From Corynebacterium amycolatum (lineage in GTDB: Bacteria; Actinomycetota; Actinomycetes; Mycobacteriales; Mycobacteriaceae): DNA of 64,000 bases. Location: the NCBI RefSeq assembly GCF_016889425.1, contig NZ_CP069513.1, forward strand, positions 2,170,001-2,234,000, given 5' to 3'. The position numbers and the translations under genes were made by a program. This document shows, piece by piece, positions 35,987 through 49,204 of this stretch. How positions within the stretch are numbered: position 1 is the stretch's first letter; each line of letters opens with the position of its first letter. The notes beneath the pieces are model-generated. The model had not been told where the DNA came from. It made no database searches and saw nothing but the letters and a program-made list of their open reading frames with translations.

Positions 35987-36787
35987 CTAGTTGATGGTGA
36001 CAGCATCCAGCTCGCTATCGATTGCGAGGTGGCGGCGGCCAGCGGGGGAATTGAGCTGACAGGATTCAACCTGAAAGATTTGGGCGACAAAGTCGCGGGT
36101 AAGCACTTCTGTGGGAATGCCGTCGGCCGCGATACCGCCGTCCGCGACCACGATGACGCGGTCGAAGTGGTTCATCACCAGGTCCAAGTCGTGGATCGCG
36201 GCAATGACACACGCTCCGCTGGAGCGGGCCAGACGGAGGACGGATTGTTGATGGCGCACGTCGAGGTGGTTAGTGGGCTCGTCGAGAAGCATGATTGGCG
36301 AGTCCTGGGCGATGGCACGCGCCAGACACACGCGACGGCGTTGCCCACCCGAGAGTTGCCCACACAGGCGTTGCGCAACCGCTTCCAACCCCACGAGCTC
36401 CAGCGCACGGTCGACGTGGGAATTGTCCTCGGCAGTGTTGCCACCAAAAAGGCGCTGGTAGGGCAAGCGCCCCAGGGAGACAAAGTCGCGCACGCGCATT
36501 TCGGCGGGTGGAACCTCGTTCTGCGCGACGAAAGCCAGATCGCGGGCGCGGTGCTTCGAGCTGATTGAGCTCATCGATTTGCCGTTAATCTCAACCTCGC
36601 CCGTGGCCGGTTTCGTGATTCCACCGAGCGCACGCAGCAACGTGGATTTGCCCGCGCCGTTAACACCGATGATGGCGGTCATGGGTTCTGCACCGAAGTT
36701 GAGGTTGACTCCGCTGACAATGGTGCGCCCAGCGATATCGCAGCGCACATCTTTAGCGGCGAGTACAGATTTTTGTGGGGCGCTCAT
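35987..36787 (-). CDS. ABC importer ATPase (FecE/BtuD-like)
   Basis: A 266-residue ATPase with Walker A GVNGAGKST, the Q-loop in FVAQNEVPPAEMRVRDFV, signature LSGGQRRRV, Walker B IMLLDEPTNHLD and the switch histidine in AAIHDLDLV. It powers uptake of a siderophore or cobalamin-type ligand. Its ATG follows directly on the TAA of the permease gene with no bases between, which suggests translational coupling. The binding-protein gene starts ten bases after its stop. Confidence 0.92.
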   Translation of the reverse strand: MSAPQKSVLAAKDVRCDIAGRTIVSGVNLNFGAEPMTAIIGVNGAGKSTLLRALGGITKPATGEVEINGKSMSSISSKHRARDLAFVAQNEVPPAEMRVRDFVSLGRLPYQRLFGGNTAEDNSHVDRALELVGLEAVAQRLCGQLSGGQRRRVCLARAIAQDSPIMLLDEPTNHLDVRHQQSVLRLARSSGACVIAAIHDLDLVMNHFDRVIVVADGGIAADGIPTEVLTRDFVAQIFQVESCQLNSPAGRRHLAIDSELDAVTIN

Positions 36788-37873
36788 TTACTCGGCACCT
36801 CCGTAGCTGTAGTGCGAACGGCTCATGAGGTATAGGAAAAGTGGTGCACCAACCAATCCCGTGACTACTCCCAGCGGCATTTCCTGGCTTCCGCCCACTA
36901 CGCGCGCGATGATGTCCACCCAGATGAGAAACAGTCCACCCATGAGTGCAGCAACCGGTAGGACAACGCGGTGTGTGGCCCCTACCAAGATGCGGGTCAA
37001 GTGTGGAATCACCAGGCCGACAAACCCGATGCCACCCGAGACCGCAACAAGCGTGCCAACGAGGACAGCCTGGAGCACAAATACCTGTGTGCGTAGCCGA
37101 GAAACGTCAATACCTACGGCCGCTGCAGTGCTCTCACCAGTTGCCAACGCATCCAGATGACGGGCTTTGACCAGGAAAAACAACAGTACTGCGATGAGGA
37201 CAATGAGCGGGAAGAGCGTCTTCAGCCATGTCGCACCGGCAACAGAGCCCAGCATCCAAAACATCACGGACTGCGCGGCCCTCGGGTCTGGCCCAGCGAA
37301 GACCATGAAGCTACTCAGCGCGGAAAACGCAGCGGAGAGCACAACGCCAGAGAGCACCAAGCGCAGCGGAGTCAGCCCACCGCCTGCAGTGGCGAAAGCA
37401 CCGACTGCGAGGGTGGCCATGACTGCACCGAGGAGTGCGCCGAATGTCAGCGGCGCGATGGGGCTACCGGAGAAAGCACCAAAGATAATCACCGCGGTCG
37501 CACCAGCGCCGGCGCCGGCAGAAATACCTAGCAGATACGGGTCTGCCAACGGGTTACGGACCAATGTCTGCATAGCCACACCGGAGACAGCTAGCCCCGC
37601 CCCTACAATCGCTGCGAGAATTCCCCGGGGAGCGCGGAGGTTCCAGATGATGGTGTCCGAACTGGCGGGCACAGATTCATCGAGCTCAGTGCCGAAGATG
37701 TGATGCGAGATGACCTGTATCGTGGTGGACCAGGTGATATCCGCCGAGCCGAAGACCACCGCAGCGACCAGACTGACGGCAATGGCTATGACAATGACCA
37801 GCCCATAGATCCACGGCATAAACCGCGGTGGGTTTTTAAATCTAACTCTCTCCATGTTTGCGTTCCTGCGCAT
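36788..37873 (-). CDS. ABC importer permease (FecCD/BtuC family)
   Basis: A 361-residue permease with about ten membrane helices. Family features are LRAPRGILAAIVGAGLAVSG, MQTLVRNPLADPYLLGISAGAG (split at its turn), GGIGFVGLVIPHLTRILVG and the C-terminal PLGVVTGLVGAPLFLYLM. It forms the channel of the importer. Two starts are possible: ATG 37873 with GGGGAGAG upstream (used here) and ATG 37855 with AGGAACG. It is the first gene of the operon. No DtxR-type iron box is visible upstream, so iron control is not supported by the sequence. Confidence 0.9.
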   Translation of the reverse strand: MRRNANMERVRFKNPPRFMPWIYGLVIVIAIAVSLVAAVVFGSADITWSTTIQVISHHIFGTELDESVPASSDTIIWNLRAPRGILAAIVGAGLAVSGVAMQTLVRNPLADPYLLGISAGAGAGATAVIIFGAFSGSPIAPLTFGALLGAVMATLAVGAFATAGGGLTPLRLVLSGVVLSAAFSALSSFMVFAGPDPRAAQSVMFWMLGSVAGATWLKTLFPLIVLIAVLLFFLVKARHLDALATGESTAAAVGIDVSRLRTQVFVLQAVLVGTLVAVSGGIGFVGLVIPHLTRILVGATHRVVLPVAALMGGLFLIWVDIIARVVGGSQEMPLGVVTGLVGAPLFLYLMSRSHYSYGGAE

Positions 37874-37899
37874 GTATGAAACTCTCCCCGACACGACAA

Positions 37900-37939
37900 C
37901 AACCGCCGCTCTCCCACTTCAGTGAGAAAACGACGGTTG
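37900..37939 (-). terminator. Probable gatA terminator
   Basis: CAACCGCCG (37900-37908) pairs with CGACGGTTG (37931-37939) with one mismatch, and has an inner CTCCCAC/GTGAGAA pairing. It lies between the gatA stop and the ABC permease start, so the promoter of the importer must overlap or follow it. Confidence 0.55.
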
Positions 37940-37970
37940 CAGAAAACCGACTAAGGCTTATTGAACGCTT

Positions 37971-39485
37971 TTATGCAATCGAGCCGCGAACCTTTTCGTA
38001 GGCAGCGCCGACCTTGTACAGACGATCATCACCGTGGCGCGGAGCCATAATCTGCAGGCCTACCGGCAGGCCGGTGTCTTCAGCCAGGCCCGACGGCACG
38101 GACATGCCACACATGCCGGCCAGGTTGAGCGGCAGAGTACACAGGTCGAACATGTACATGCTCAGCGGGTCGTCAACCTTCTCGCCCAACTTAAACGCAG
38201 TGGTCGGAGTGGTCGGCGAGATCAGGACATCCACCTGTTCGAAGGCCCGCTCGAAGTCCTGCTGAATCAGGGTACGGACGCGCTGTGCCTGGATGTAGTA
38301 GGCGTCGTAGTAACCGACCGATAGCGCATAGGTACCGATGATGATGCGTCGCTTAACCTCATCGCCGAAACCAGCGGCACGGGTCATAGCCATGACCTCA
38401 TCGGCCGAGTGCGAACCGTCATCACCAACACGCTGGCCGTAACGCATGCCGTCGAAACGAGCCAGGTTGGAGCTGACCTCACACGGCAGAATCAGGTAGT
38501 ACGCGCTCAGTGCGTGGTCGAAGTTCGGGCAATCGACCTCGACCACCTCTGCGCCAGCTTCCTTAAGCTTGTCGACGGCCTCGTGGAAGCTGTCCAGTAC
38601 GCCGGCCTGGTAACCCTCGGTGCGGTCGAACTGCTTGACGATGCCGACCTTAACCCCCGTGAGGTCACCGGTAGCACCTTCCTTGGCAGCAGCAACCACA
38701 TCGGCAATCGGCTGCTCCGTGGAAGTCGAGTCATTCTCGTCGTGACCAGCAATGATTTCGTGCAGCAGCGCGGTGTCCAGAACGGTTCGCGCGGTCGGCC
38801 CACCCTGGTCCAACGAGGAGGCACAAGCGACCAGGCCGTAGCGGGATACCGTGCCATAGGTCGGCTTCACGCCGACCGTTGCGGTCAGAGCTGCTGGCTG
38901 ACGAATCGAGCCACCGGTGTCAGTACCGATAGCCAGCGGAGCCATACCGGAAGCCAGCGCCGCGGAAGAGCCACCACCGGAACCGCCTGCGGTGCGCTCA
39001 ACATCCCACGGGTTGTGAGTCGGGCCGTAAGCGGAGTTTTCAGTCGACGAGCCCATGGCGAACTCATCCATGTTGGTCTTACCCAGGATTGGGATGCCAG
39101 CTGCACGCAGCTTGGCAGTAACCGTTGCGTCGTAAGGGCTCATGTAGCCCTCGAGCATCTTGGAAGCACAGGTGGTCGGCGCATCGGTGGTAGTGAAGAC
39201 ATCCTTCAGTGCCAGCGGAACACCGGCCAGCGCGGAGGCCGGCTCCTCGCCAGCATCCAGCGACTCATCGACCTTGCGAGCTGCAGCCAGGGCCTCTTCG
39301 GCACCGACGTGCAGGAATGCGTGAATGTCCTCATCAATTGCCGCGATACGGTCGAGGAACGCCTGGGTGACCTCTACCGAGGTCAGCTCACGAGCGTGAA
39401 TCTTCTGTGCGAGCTCGAAAGCGCTCAGCCCCAGAATCGGGTCCTCAGCAACAGCGGCATGCAGATTCGGGTTAGCTGCAGTCAT
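37971..39485 (-). CDS. gatA: Aspartyl/glutamyl-tRNA amidotransferase subunit A
   Basis: A 504-residue amidase that frees ammonia from glutamine for GatB. The Ser-Ser-Lys amidase site is complete: lysine in [19 protein letters not shown], serines in [16 protein letters not shown] and [13 protein letters not shown]. The ATG at 39485 is preferred over a GTG three codons earlier because the GTG sits only three bases from AGGAG, while GGAAGAA fits the ATG. It follows gatC by 15 bases in one operon. gatB is 7 kb away, separated by pfkA and other genes. Confidence 0.95.
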   Translation of the reverse strand: MTAANPNLHAAVAEDPILGLSAFELAQKIHARELTSVEVTQAFLDRIAAIDEDIHAFLHVGAEEALAAARKVDESLDAGEEPASALAGVPLALKDVFTTTDAPTTCASKMLEGYMSPYDATVTAKLRAAGIPILGKTNMDEFAMGSSTENSAYGPTHNPWDVERTAGGSGGGSSAALASGMAPLAIGTDTGGSIRQPAALTATVGVKPTYGTVSRYGLVACASSLDQGGPTARTVLDTALLHEIIAGHDENDSTSTEQPIADVVAAAKEGATGDLTGVKVGIVKQFDRTEGYQAGVLDSFHEAVDKLKEAGAEVVEVDCPNFDHALSAYYLILPCEVSSNLARFDGMRYGQRVGDDGSHSADEVMAMTRAAGFGDEVKRRIIIGTYALSVGYYDAYYIQAQRVRTLIQQDFERAFEQVDVLISPTTPTTAFKLGEKVDDPLSMYMFDLCTLPLNLAGMCGMSVPSGLAEDTGLPVGLQIMAPRHGDDRLYKVGAAYEKVRGSIA

Positions 39486-39500
39486 TTCTTCCACGTACTC

Positions 39501-39794
39501 CTACTCGCCGAGAATCTGGGGAACTTCAAAGCGCTGGCGGTCCTGCGACGGCGCCTGGTCCAGCGCCTGCTCCGCAGTCAGCGTCGGCTTGACGACGTCC
39601 TCGCGCATCACACCGGACAGCGAAGAGGGGTGACTCATCGGTTCCACATCATCCGCAGCCACCTTTTGAACGGCCTGGACGTGGTTAATAATGCCGTCGA
39701 TCTGACCGGCGAACTCGTCGAGTTCCGCGTCAGTCAGAGCCAGACGGGACAATCGCGCTAGGTGTGCGACCTCATCGCGTGAGATAGCTGGCAC
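39501..39794 (-). CDS. gatC: Aspartyl/glutamyl-tRNA amidotransferase subunit C
   Basis: A 97-residue subunit that wraps around and stabilises GatA. The family pattern is plain: [40 protein letters not shown], then [19 protein letters not shown]. The start is a GTG at 39794 with GAAAGGGG seven bases ahead. The upstream extension of the frame is not family-like. It is the first gene of gatC-gatA. Confidence 0.93.
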   Translation of the reverse strand: MPAISRDEVAHLARLSRLALTDAELDEFAGQIDGIINHVQAVQKVAADDVEPMSHPSSLSGVMREDVVKPTLTAEQALDQAPSQDRQRFEVPQILGE

Positions 39795-39966
39795 GCTAGT
39801 ACCCCTTTCATTTCTTCGTACGAAGCTAGTGCACAGAAGTTTAGTTGAAACTGATTTTGAACCGCGCGAGCGGGCTGTACTTGCCAACAGTAGTCGTTAT
39901 CGTTGAGTCGTTGTCCGCAGGGTCTTACATTTCAGAGGTTTACCCTGTAACCTAAATCACTACTTC

Positions 39967-39972
39967 TATAGT
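39967..39972 (+). promoter_or_regulatory. -10 box of the ACT-domain gene
   Basis: TATAGT gives a predicted start about 43 bases before the ATG at 40022. No convincing -35 is seen. The rest of the 227-base divergent gap should contain the gatCA promoter, which I cannot place. Confidence 0.45.
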
Positions 39973-40021
39973 TACACCGCAAGAATCACTCTCAATTATT
40001 CGAAAGGTTGTACACACAGCC

Positions 40022-40687
40022 ATGAGTTACCTCCTTCGCATCCAGCTTCCCGACGAACCAGGCGCACTTGGCTACGTCGCGGCTGCCCTGGGCGAAGTAG
40101 AAGGTGATATTCGCAGTGTCGACGTCGTAGATTACGGCGCTAATGGCGTTGTTGTCGACGACATCGTGGTTGACCTGCCTATGGGCCTGCTCCCAGACAC
40201 ACTGATTACAGCGGCTCAGTCCATTAGCGGAGTGGAAGTCGATTCAATTAGACCTTTCTCCGGCTCGGTTGACCGCCGCGGACAGATTGCGCTGCTGGCC
40301 AAGTTCTCACAGCACACGAAGAACTTGGATCGTGCCCTCGGAGATGTCGTCGACGGCCTGCCTCAGACTATGACTGCAGGCTGGGCTATCGTCCTCGGCG
40401 AACAGAGCGATGGCCACTGGGTGCGTCGCGCTTCCTCTACCGCTGCTCCAGAGGATAACGGCCGGACTCTGCCGGAAGCCCCGATTGACTCGCCACGAAA
40501 CCTGGATCCGGACGAAGAAACGTGGCTGCCGGAGGACTGGACGGTTATGGACTCCTCCATTGCCGCTACTCCAATGGGCGAGGGTCTGGTTCTCGTTATT
40601 GGCCGGCCCGGCGGGCCGGACTTCCTGCCAAGTGAGGTTGAGCACTTGGGACGTATTGGCACGATTGTCGGCGCGATTATCGACTAG
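40022..40687 (+). CDS. ACT-domain protein
   Basis: A 221-residue soluble protein. Residues 1-75 form an ACT domain (LLRIQLPDEPGALGYVAAAL, then IRSVDVVDYG), a ligand-binding fold usually controlled by amino acids. The remaining 145 residues have no motif I recognise, ending in LVIGRPGGPDFLPSEVEHLG. The gene sits between gatCA and ligA in both mycobacteria (Rv3013) and corynebacteria, so it is conserved, but its job is unknown. A GAAAGG ribosome site is present. Confidence 0.8.
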   Translation: MSYLLRIQLPDEPGALGYVAAALGEVEGDIRSVDVVDYGANGVVVDDIVVDLPMGLLPDTLITAAQSISGVEVDSIRPFSGSVDRRGQIALLAKFSQHTKNLDRALGDVVDGLPQTMTAGWAIVLGEQSDGHWVRRASSTAAPEDNGRTLPEAPIDSPRNLDPDEETWLPEDWTVMDSSIAATPMGEGLVLVIGRPGGPDFLPSEVEHLGRIGTIVGAIID

Positions 40688-40814
40688 CAGCGACTAGTGG
40701 GCTGCTCCCTTCTGCTCGAAGCTCTTACCCTATGGCTCCTCCCCTATGGAGCGCAGTGATTCACGCTTAGCGGTAAAGTCTGGAAATGATACCAGTCAAT
40801 AAGGAGCTTCTTTG

Positions 40815-45304
<4,490 letters not shown>

Positions 45305-45381
45305 TCATTGCCCGGATGCGCCGGTCGAACTGAAATTCTCTTGACCCGTTCCTGTCACGTCAGTGAATCCGTGCTCTCCGC

Positions 45382-45387
45382 TACAGT
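45382..45387 (+). promoter_or_regulatory. -10 box of leaderless exonuclease gene
   Basis: TACAGT is six bases from the ATG at 45394 and no Shine-Dalgarno is present. Confidence 0.5.
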
Positions 45388-45393
45388 TGAGAC

Positions 45394-46074
45394 ATGCATA
45401 ATTTCGATCCGCGACGCATGCTCGCGTTTGATCTGGAGACTACCGGCACGGACCCCCGTACCTGCAAAATCGTCACTTCCGCATTGGTCCGGCTGACGGA
45501 GCAGGGCAAAGATTCCACCATCATGCTCGCCGATCCCGGTGTCGAAATTCCGCAAGCTGCGTCTGATGTGCACGGCATCACCACTGAAAAAGCTCGCGCG
45601 GAGGGGCGTCCGCATGATGAAGTTTTGGCGGATACCATTGCGGGTCTTCGAGCTGCCTGGCGCGATGGTCTGACTGTAGTGGCCTACAACGCGGCCTATG
45701 ATTTGACCGTACTTCGCTCGCAAGACCCCAGTTTTACTGTTGACGGGCTCGTGGTCGATCCTTTTGTGCTGGACAATTACTTCGATCCTGATCGCCGTGA
45801 AAAGCGCACTCTAACTGATGTCTCCCGCCACTATCAGGTGCGGCTAGACGGGGCACATGATGCCACCGAGGATGCTCTCGCCGCCGCGCGCATCGCGTGG
45901 GTGATGGCGCGTCACTACCGTGAATTGACCGAAAAATCGGGAGACGAACTCATGGAGCTGCAAGCTGTCGCGTACTACCAGTACAAGAAGAACCTGCAGC
46001 GTTGGCTGGCAGACAAAGGCCGCGACGTATCTAACTTCACTTTCGGGTGGCCGACCGACGTTACTGACGCTTAA
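45394..46074 (+). CDS. DEDDh 3'-5' exonuclease, stand-alone
   Basis: A 226-residue DnaQ-superfamily exonuclease. Exo I is MLAFDLETTGTDPRT, Exo II is VAYNAAYDLTVLRS and Exo III is GAHDATEDALAAARIAW, which supplies the catalytic His and Asp of the DEDDh class. A C-terminal extension of about 50 residues (LQAVAYYQYKKNLQRWLADK and on) is conserved in actinobacterial relatives. It differs from the DnaQ-like protein at 3558-4145 and shares only the core motifs. It probably trims DNA 3' ends. It diverges from ligA with 95 bases between, which hints at a DNA repair context. Confidence 0.85.
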   Translation: MHNFDPRRMLAFDLETTGTDPRTCKIVTSALVRLTEQGKDSTIMLADPGVEIPQAASDVHGITTEKARAEGRPHDEVLADTIAGLRAAWRDGLTVVAYNAAYDLTVLRSQDPSFTVDGLVVDPFVLDNYFDPDRREKRTLTDVSRHYQVRLDGAHDATEDALAAARIAWVMARHYRELTEKSGDELMELQAVAYYQYKKNLQRWLADKGRDVSNFTFGWPTDVTDA

Positions 46075-46123
46075 GGTCGGCTCACCGTACTTGCACACGG
46101 AAGGGCTGGTTAGCCACTGCCCA

Positions 46124-48379
46124 CTAGTGTTCGGCTGACACTATTTCTGCCCGCGGCTGTTCCTTTGATTCGGCGAGCAACTTGCTCGGCTTTGTTGGCC
46201 ACAGTGCATTGTCACCAATCAGGCGGACAATGGCCGGGACAATGAAGGGGCGGACCACGAAGGTATCCAGCAAAATACCAAGTGCCAGGCCCAAACCGAA
46301 CTGGTAGAGCTCACGGATTGGCTGAGTCATCAGCACTGCGAAGGTAGCTGCCAGAATCAGACCTGCCGATGAAACCACGCCGCCAGTTCGGGCAACGGCA
46401 ATCTTCATTGCCGCACGCATATCGTGGTGCTTCAGCTCCTGCCGCAGCCTACTCATCACAAAGATGGTGTAGTCCACCCCCAGTGCAATCAAGAACACCA
46501 GAATGTAGGAAGTCACGCGGTTACCAATGCCCTCATCTCCCTGAATATTCAGTGCAATTAGGACGGTTACCCCCATCGTGGCGACGAACGACAGCAACAG
46601 TGTCGCTGCCAAGTACAGCGGCGCTAGTAGGGATTTGAGTAGCACTGCCAACACAATTGCCACGATGACAATCATCACTGGCACCAGCATCTTGATATCG
46701 CGATCGAGCTCAGCGCGGACGTCGCTAAGCTCAGCGGTTTCGCCCGTGGCAGTCACTGTCGTGTCTGCGGAAGCACCAGCCGTCTTCAGTGCATCGCGCA
46801 CATCATTGCTGATGGGTTCCAGAGCTTCCATGGATTCTATGATGTATGGATCCTGATTGAGCACAACAGTCATGTGTGCCGTCTCACCGTCATCGGTGAC
46901 ATCACGGGCAGTGACACTAATTCGGGCGATATCCGCAGAATCCTTCTTTGCCACCTCTTCAGCGGCCTGCTGCAGCTGCGGCAAGTCGAGATTCTTCCCT
47001 TCGATAAGCAAGGTAGTCGGGGCAATTTCGCCCGCACCAATATCGCGGGCCGCAAGCTCCTGCCCCGCCGCCGAGTCGGTATCCACGCGGAAGCCAGTGA
47101 GGAAGTTGAAAGACTCCTTGTAATTCAAGACCCCCAGCGACATCACAATCAGCAGTGCCAGGCCTGCGGCTAGAACAGCCTTTGGCTTCTTGTCGACGGT
47201 ATTGGCGACCTTCGTCCACATCTTCGAGTCGACTCGCTGGAGTGCCTTGTCATATCCGCCCGGCCAGAATGCAGCCTTGCCCACCGCAATGAACAACGCC
47301 GGCAGGAACACGGCAGCAACGATGGCCATTGAAGCGACACCGATAGCGAGATACGGGCCGAAGCCTTGCAACGCGGGCGACTTGGTGAATAGCAGCGCCA
47401 TCATTGCCAGGATGATGGTGCCTGCGGAGCTAGCGAGAACCTCGCCAGTACGCCCCATTGCATCCACCATTGCAGCATTACGGTCCAGCTCTTGCCCCTT
47501 TTCTCGCTGGGTAGCCAGTGCTTCACGGTAGCGGGCATTGATAATCACCGCATAGTCAGTACCGACACCGAAGAGCAACACTGTCATAATCGATGCGGTC
47601 TGCGAGCTGATCTCAATGGCACCGGTATCTGCGAGCAACGCGCCGACGCTCTGTACCAGCTGCATTGCAACACCAACGGCCAACAACGGCAGGACCGCGA
47701 GTACTGGCGAACGATAAACTAGTAGCAAAATAACTAGCACCAAAAGAATGGTTCCGAGCATGAGCACCCGGTCACCAGAGGAAAAGACCTTCACGGTATC
47801 GGTGACGATGCCCGCTGGGCCGGTGAGGTGAGTTTCCACGTTGCCGGATTTGTCAGCATTATCTGCAATGGCGGCGATATCCTCGCGCAGTGCATCAATG
47901 TCATCGCGGTAGGACTTCTCAGTAGCATCGCCCACCGTGGGGACAACGATGGTTACGGTCTTTCCATCCTCGCTGCGGGTTCCTTCCGGTGAACCCGGGA
48001 TACACTTGCCTTCACGAAGCACCTGGCTTCCCAAGCTGGTACACACGGGGCTAATCGGCGCCCGAGTAAAACCCCCGTCCCGCTCAGCTAAATCAGCGAG
48101 AACGTCGTGCGCGGCTTTCTCAGTGGTCTTTGCCGAGTCTGAGGTCAACACTACGACGGCAGGCAGAAGATTTGGCTCGGTGGGAAATGCCTCACGGAGA
48201 CGCTTCTTCGCTTCCATTGACTGCGCAGTTTCCGACGGACCGTCGCCGGAATTCGTCTTTACGTCCTCCACAGAGGGCGCTACTGCTGACAGAAGCCCCA
48301 CTACCAGCAACGACACGACGATGGTGAGCCACATGCGTCGTTTAGTGCCAAATAAAGCGGCGTTGAATCGCCGATACAT
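46124..48379 (-). CDS. MMPL/RND-type membrane exporter
   Basis: A 751-residue RND-superfamily protein of the MMPL group. Two repeats are visible, each with one helix, a large outer loop and five helices. The first membrane block includes VLMLGTILLVLVILLLVYRS and TVLLFGVGTDYAVIINARYR; the second has LALNIQ-like loops and FLIALGVDYTIFVMSRLRQE. The GxxxDY motif in each repeat (GTDYAV, GVDYTI) fits proton coupling. Such proteins export lipids, siderophores or drugs. The divergent TetR gene with a shared operator suggests substrate-induced export, so a drug or small-molecule pump is likely. AAAGGA precedes the ATG. Confidence 0.88.
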   Translation of the reverse strand: MYRRFNAALFGTKRRMWLTIVVSLLVVGLLSAVAPSVEDVKTNSGDGPSETAQSMEAKKRLREAFPTEPNLLPAVVVLTSDSAKTTEKAAHDVLADLAERDGGFTRAPISPVCTSLGSQVLREGKCIPGSPEGTRSEDGKTVTIVVPTVGDATEKSYRDDIDALREDIAAIADNADKSGNVETHLTGPAGIVTDTVKVFSSGDRVLMLGTILLVLVILLLVYRSPVLAVLPLLAVGVAMQLVQSVGALLADTGAIEISSQTASIMTVLLFGVGTDYAVIINARYREALATQREKGQELDRNAAMVDAMGRTGEVLASSAGTIILAMMALLFTKSPALQGFGPYLAIGVASMAIVAAVFLPALFIAVGKAAFWPGGYDKALQRVDSKMWTKVANTVDKKPKAVLAAGLALLIVMSLGVLNYKESFNFLTGFRVDTDSAAGQELAARDIGAGEIAPTTLLIEGKNLDLPQLQQAAEEVAKKDSADIARISVTARDVTDDGETAHMTVVLNQDPYIIESMEALEPISNDVRDALKTAGASADTTVTATGETAELSDVRAELDRDIKMLVPVMIVIVAIVLAVLLKSLLAPLYLAATLLLSFVATMGVTVLIALNIQGDEGIGNRVTSYILVFLIALGVDYTIFVMSRLRQELKHHDMRAAMKIAVARTGGVVSSAGLILAATFAVLMTQPIRELYQFGLGLALGILLDTFVVRPFIVPAIVRLIGDNALWPTKPSKLLAESKEQPRAEIVSAEH

Positions 48380-48437
48380 GACGCGGGTGTCCTTTCTAGG
48401 TGATTATCTGCATTTTCTTGTGGATTGTCTCCAGTTC

Positions 48438-48473
48438 CTGAGATTATGAGAACACCGTGACTTATAAAATCAG
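48438..48473. promoter_or_regulatory. TetR operator candidate between exporter and regulator genes
   Basis: CTGAGATTATGAG (48438-48450) and CTTATAAAATCAG (48461-48473) are inverted arms matching at 10 of 13 positions with a ten-base spacer. The left arm contains a CATAAT -10 box for the exporter (minus strand), and the right arm a TATAAA -10 box for the regulator (plus strand). Confidence 0.6.
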
Positions 48474-48517
48474 AGAAACGAACGCTCCATTTCTTCTCAG
48501 AATCCGAGGATTTCGCC

Positions 48518-49204
48518 ATGCCTAGAATTTCTGCGGCCACCGTTGTCGAACACCGTCGACAAGTCAATGAAAAGCTGATGGATGCCGCTAGCAGCCTGCT
48601 CGCAAAACAAACACTTAGCGACATCGAGGCACCCCTTAAGGTGGGTGAGATTGCAAAGGAAGCCGGAATTGCTCGGTCCAGTTTTTATCGCTACTACAAC
48701 ACTGTCGATGATCTGGTCGCAGCGTTGGTCCTACGCGACTTCCCCGAATGGAAAGCCACCGTCGGCACTTCCGTGAAAGAGGCAAAGGACCCTATTTCCG
48801 CAGCTCGCGCATTTGTCCGCGCCAACATCAGTATGGCCAGCGACTCAAAGCACGCGTGGCGCACCGCTGTCTTTTCCTACCACTTTCACCAAGATGCACA
48901 GCGCGAAATCGGTGCGATTCACTCGGAACTGCATGACATTCTCGTCGTGGCAATCACTAAGCTCGACAGCCTCGCCGAATCTCAGGGCTATCTCGTCGCA
49001 CGCACAATCCAAAACATTGTCAACTCCGCCGTCACTGCCGTAGAGGCACTTTCGCTTAACGACGAACAGTTGGATACCTACATTGCGTGGCATGAAGAAG
49101 CTGTGGAAGCGATATTGGTCTCCGCTACCGCGCAGGCTACAAATCCCCCGCAGCGCGACGCATCAACTCAGCTGTCTCCCGACCCGCACGAAGCTGAGCA
49201 ATAG
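48518..49204 (+). CDS. TetR-family transcriptional regulator
   Basis: A 228-residue regulator. The N-terminal helix-turn-helix is typical of TetR: RRQVNEKLMDAASSLLAKQT, VGEIAKEAGIARSSFYRYYN and TVDDLVAALV. The C-terminal ligand domain is unremarkable. It is divergent from the MMPL exporter and a palindrome sits between them, so it most likely represses both itself and the pump. A GAGGA site lies before the ATG. Its last 68 bases overlap the end of the convergent MetE-like gene, an unusually long tail-to-tail overlap. Confidence 0.92.
   Translation: MPRISAATVVEHRRQVNEKLMDAASSLLAKQTLSDIEAPLKVGEIAKEAGIARSSFYRYYNTVDDLVAALVLRDFPEWKATVGTSVKEAKDPISAARAFVRANISMASDSKHAWRTAVFSYHFHQDAQREIGAIHSELHDILVVAITKLDSLAESQGYLVARTIQNIVNSAVTAVEALSLNDEQLDTYIAWHEEAVEAILVSATAQATNPPQRDASTQLSPDPHEAEQ

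Noticed and set aside
37874..37970. DtxR iron box upstream of the ABC importer
   Set aside because: I looked for the TTAGGTTAG-type palindrome on both strands and found no convincing match.
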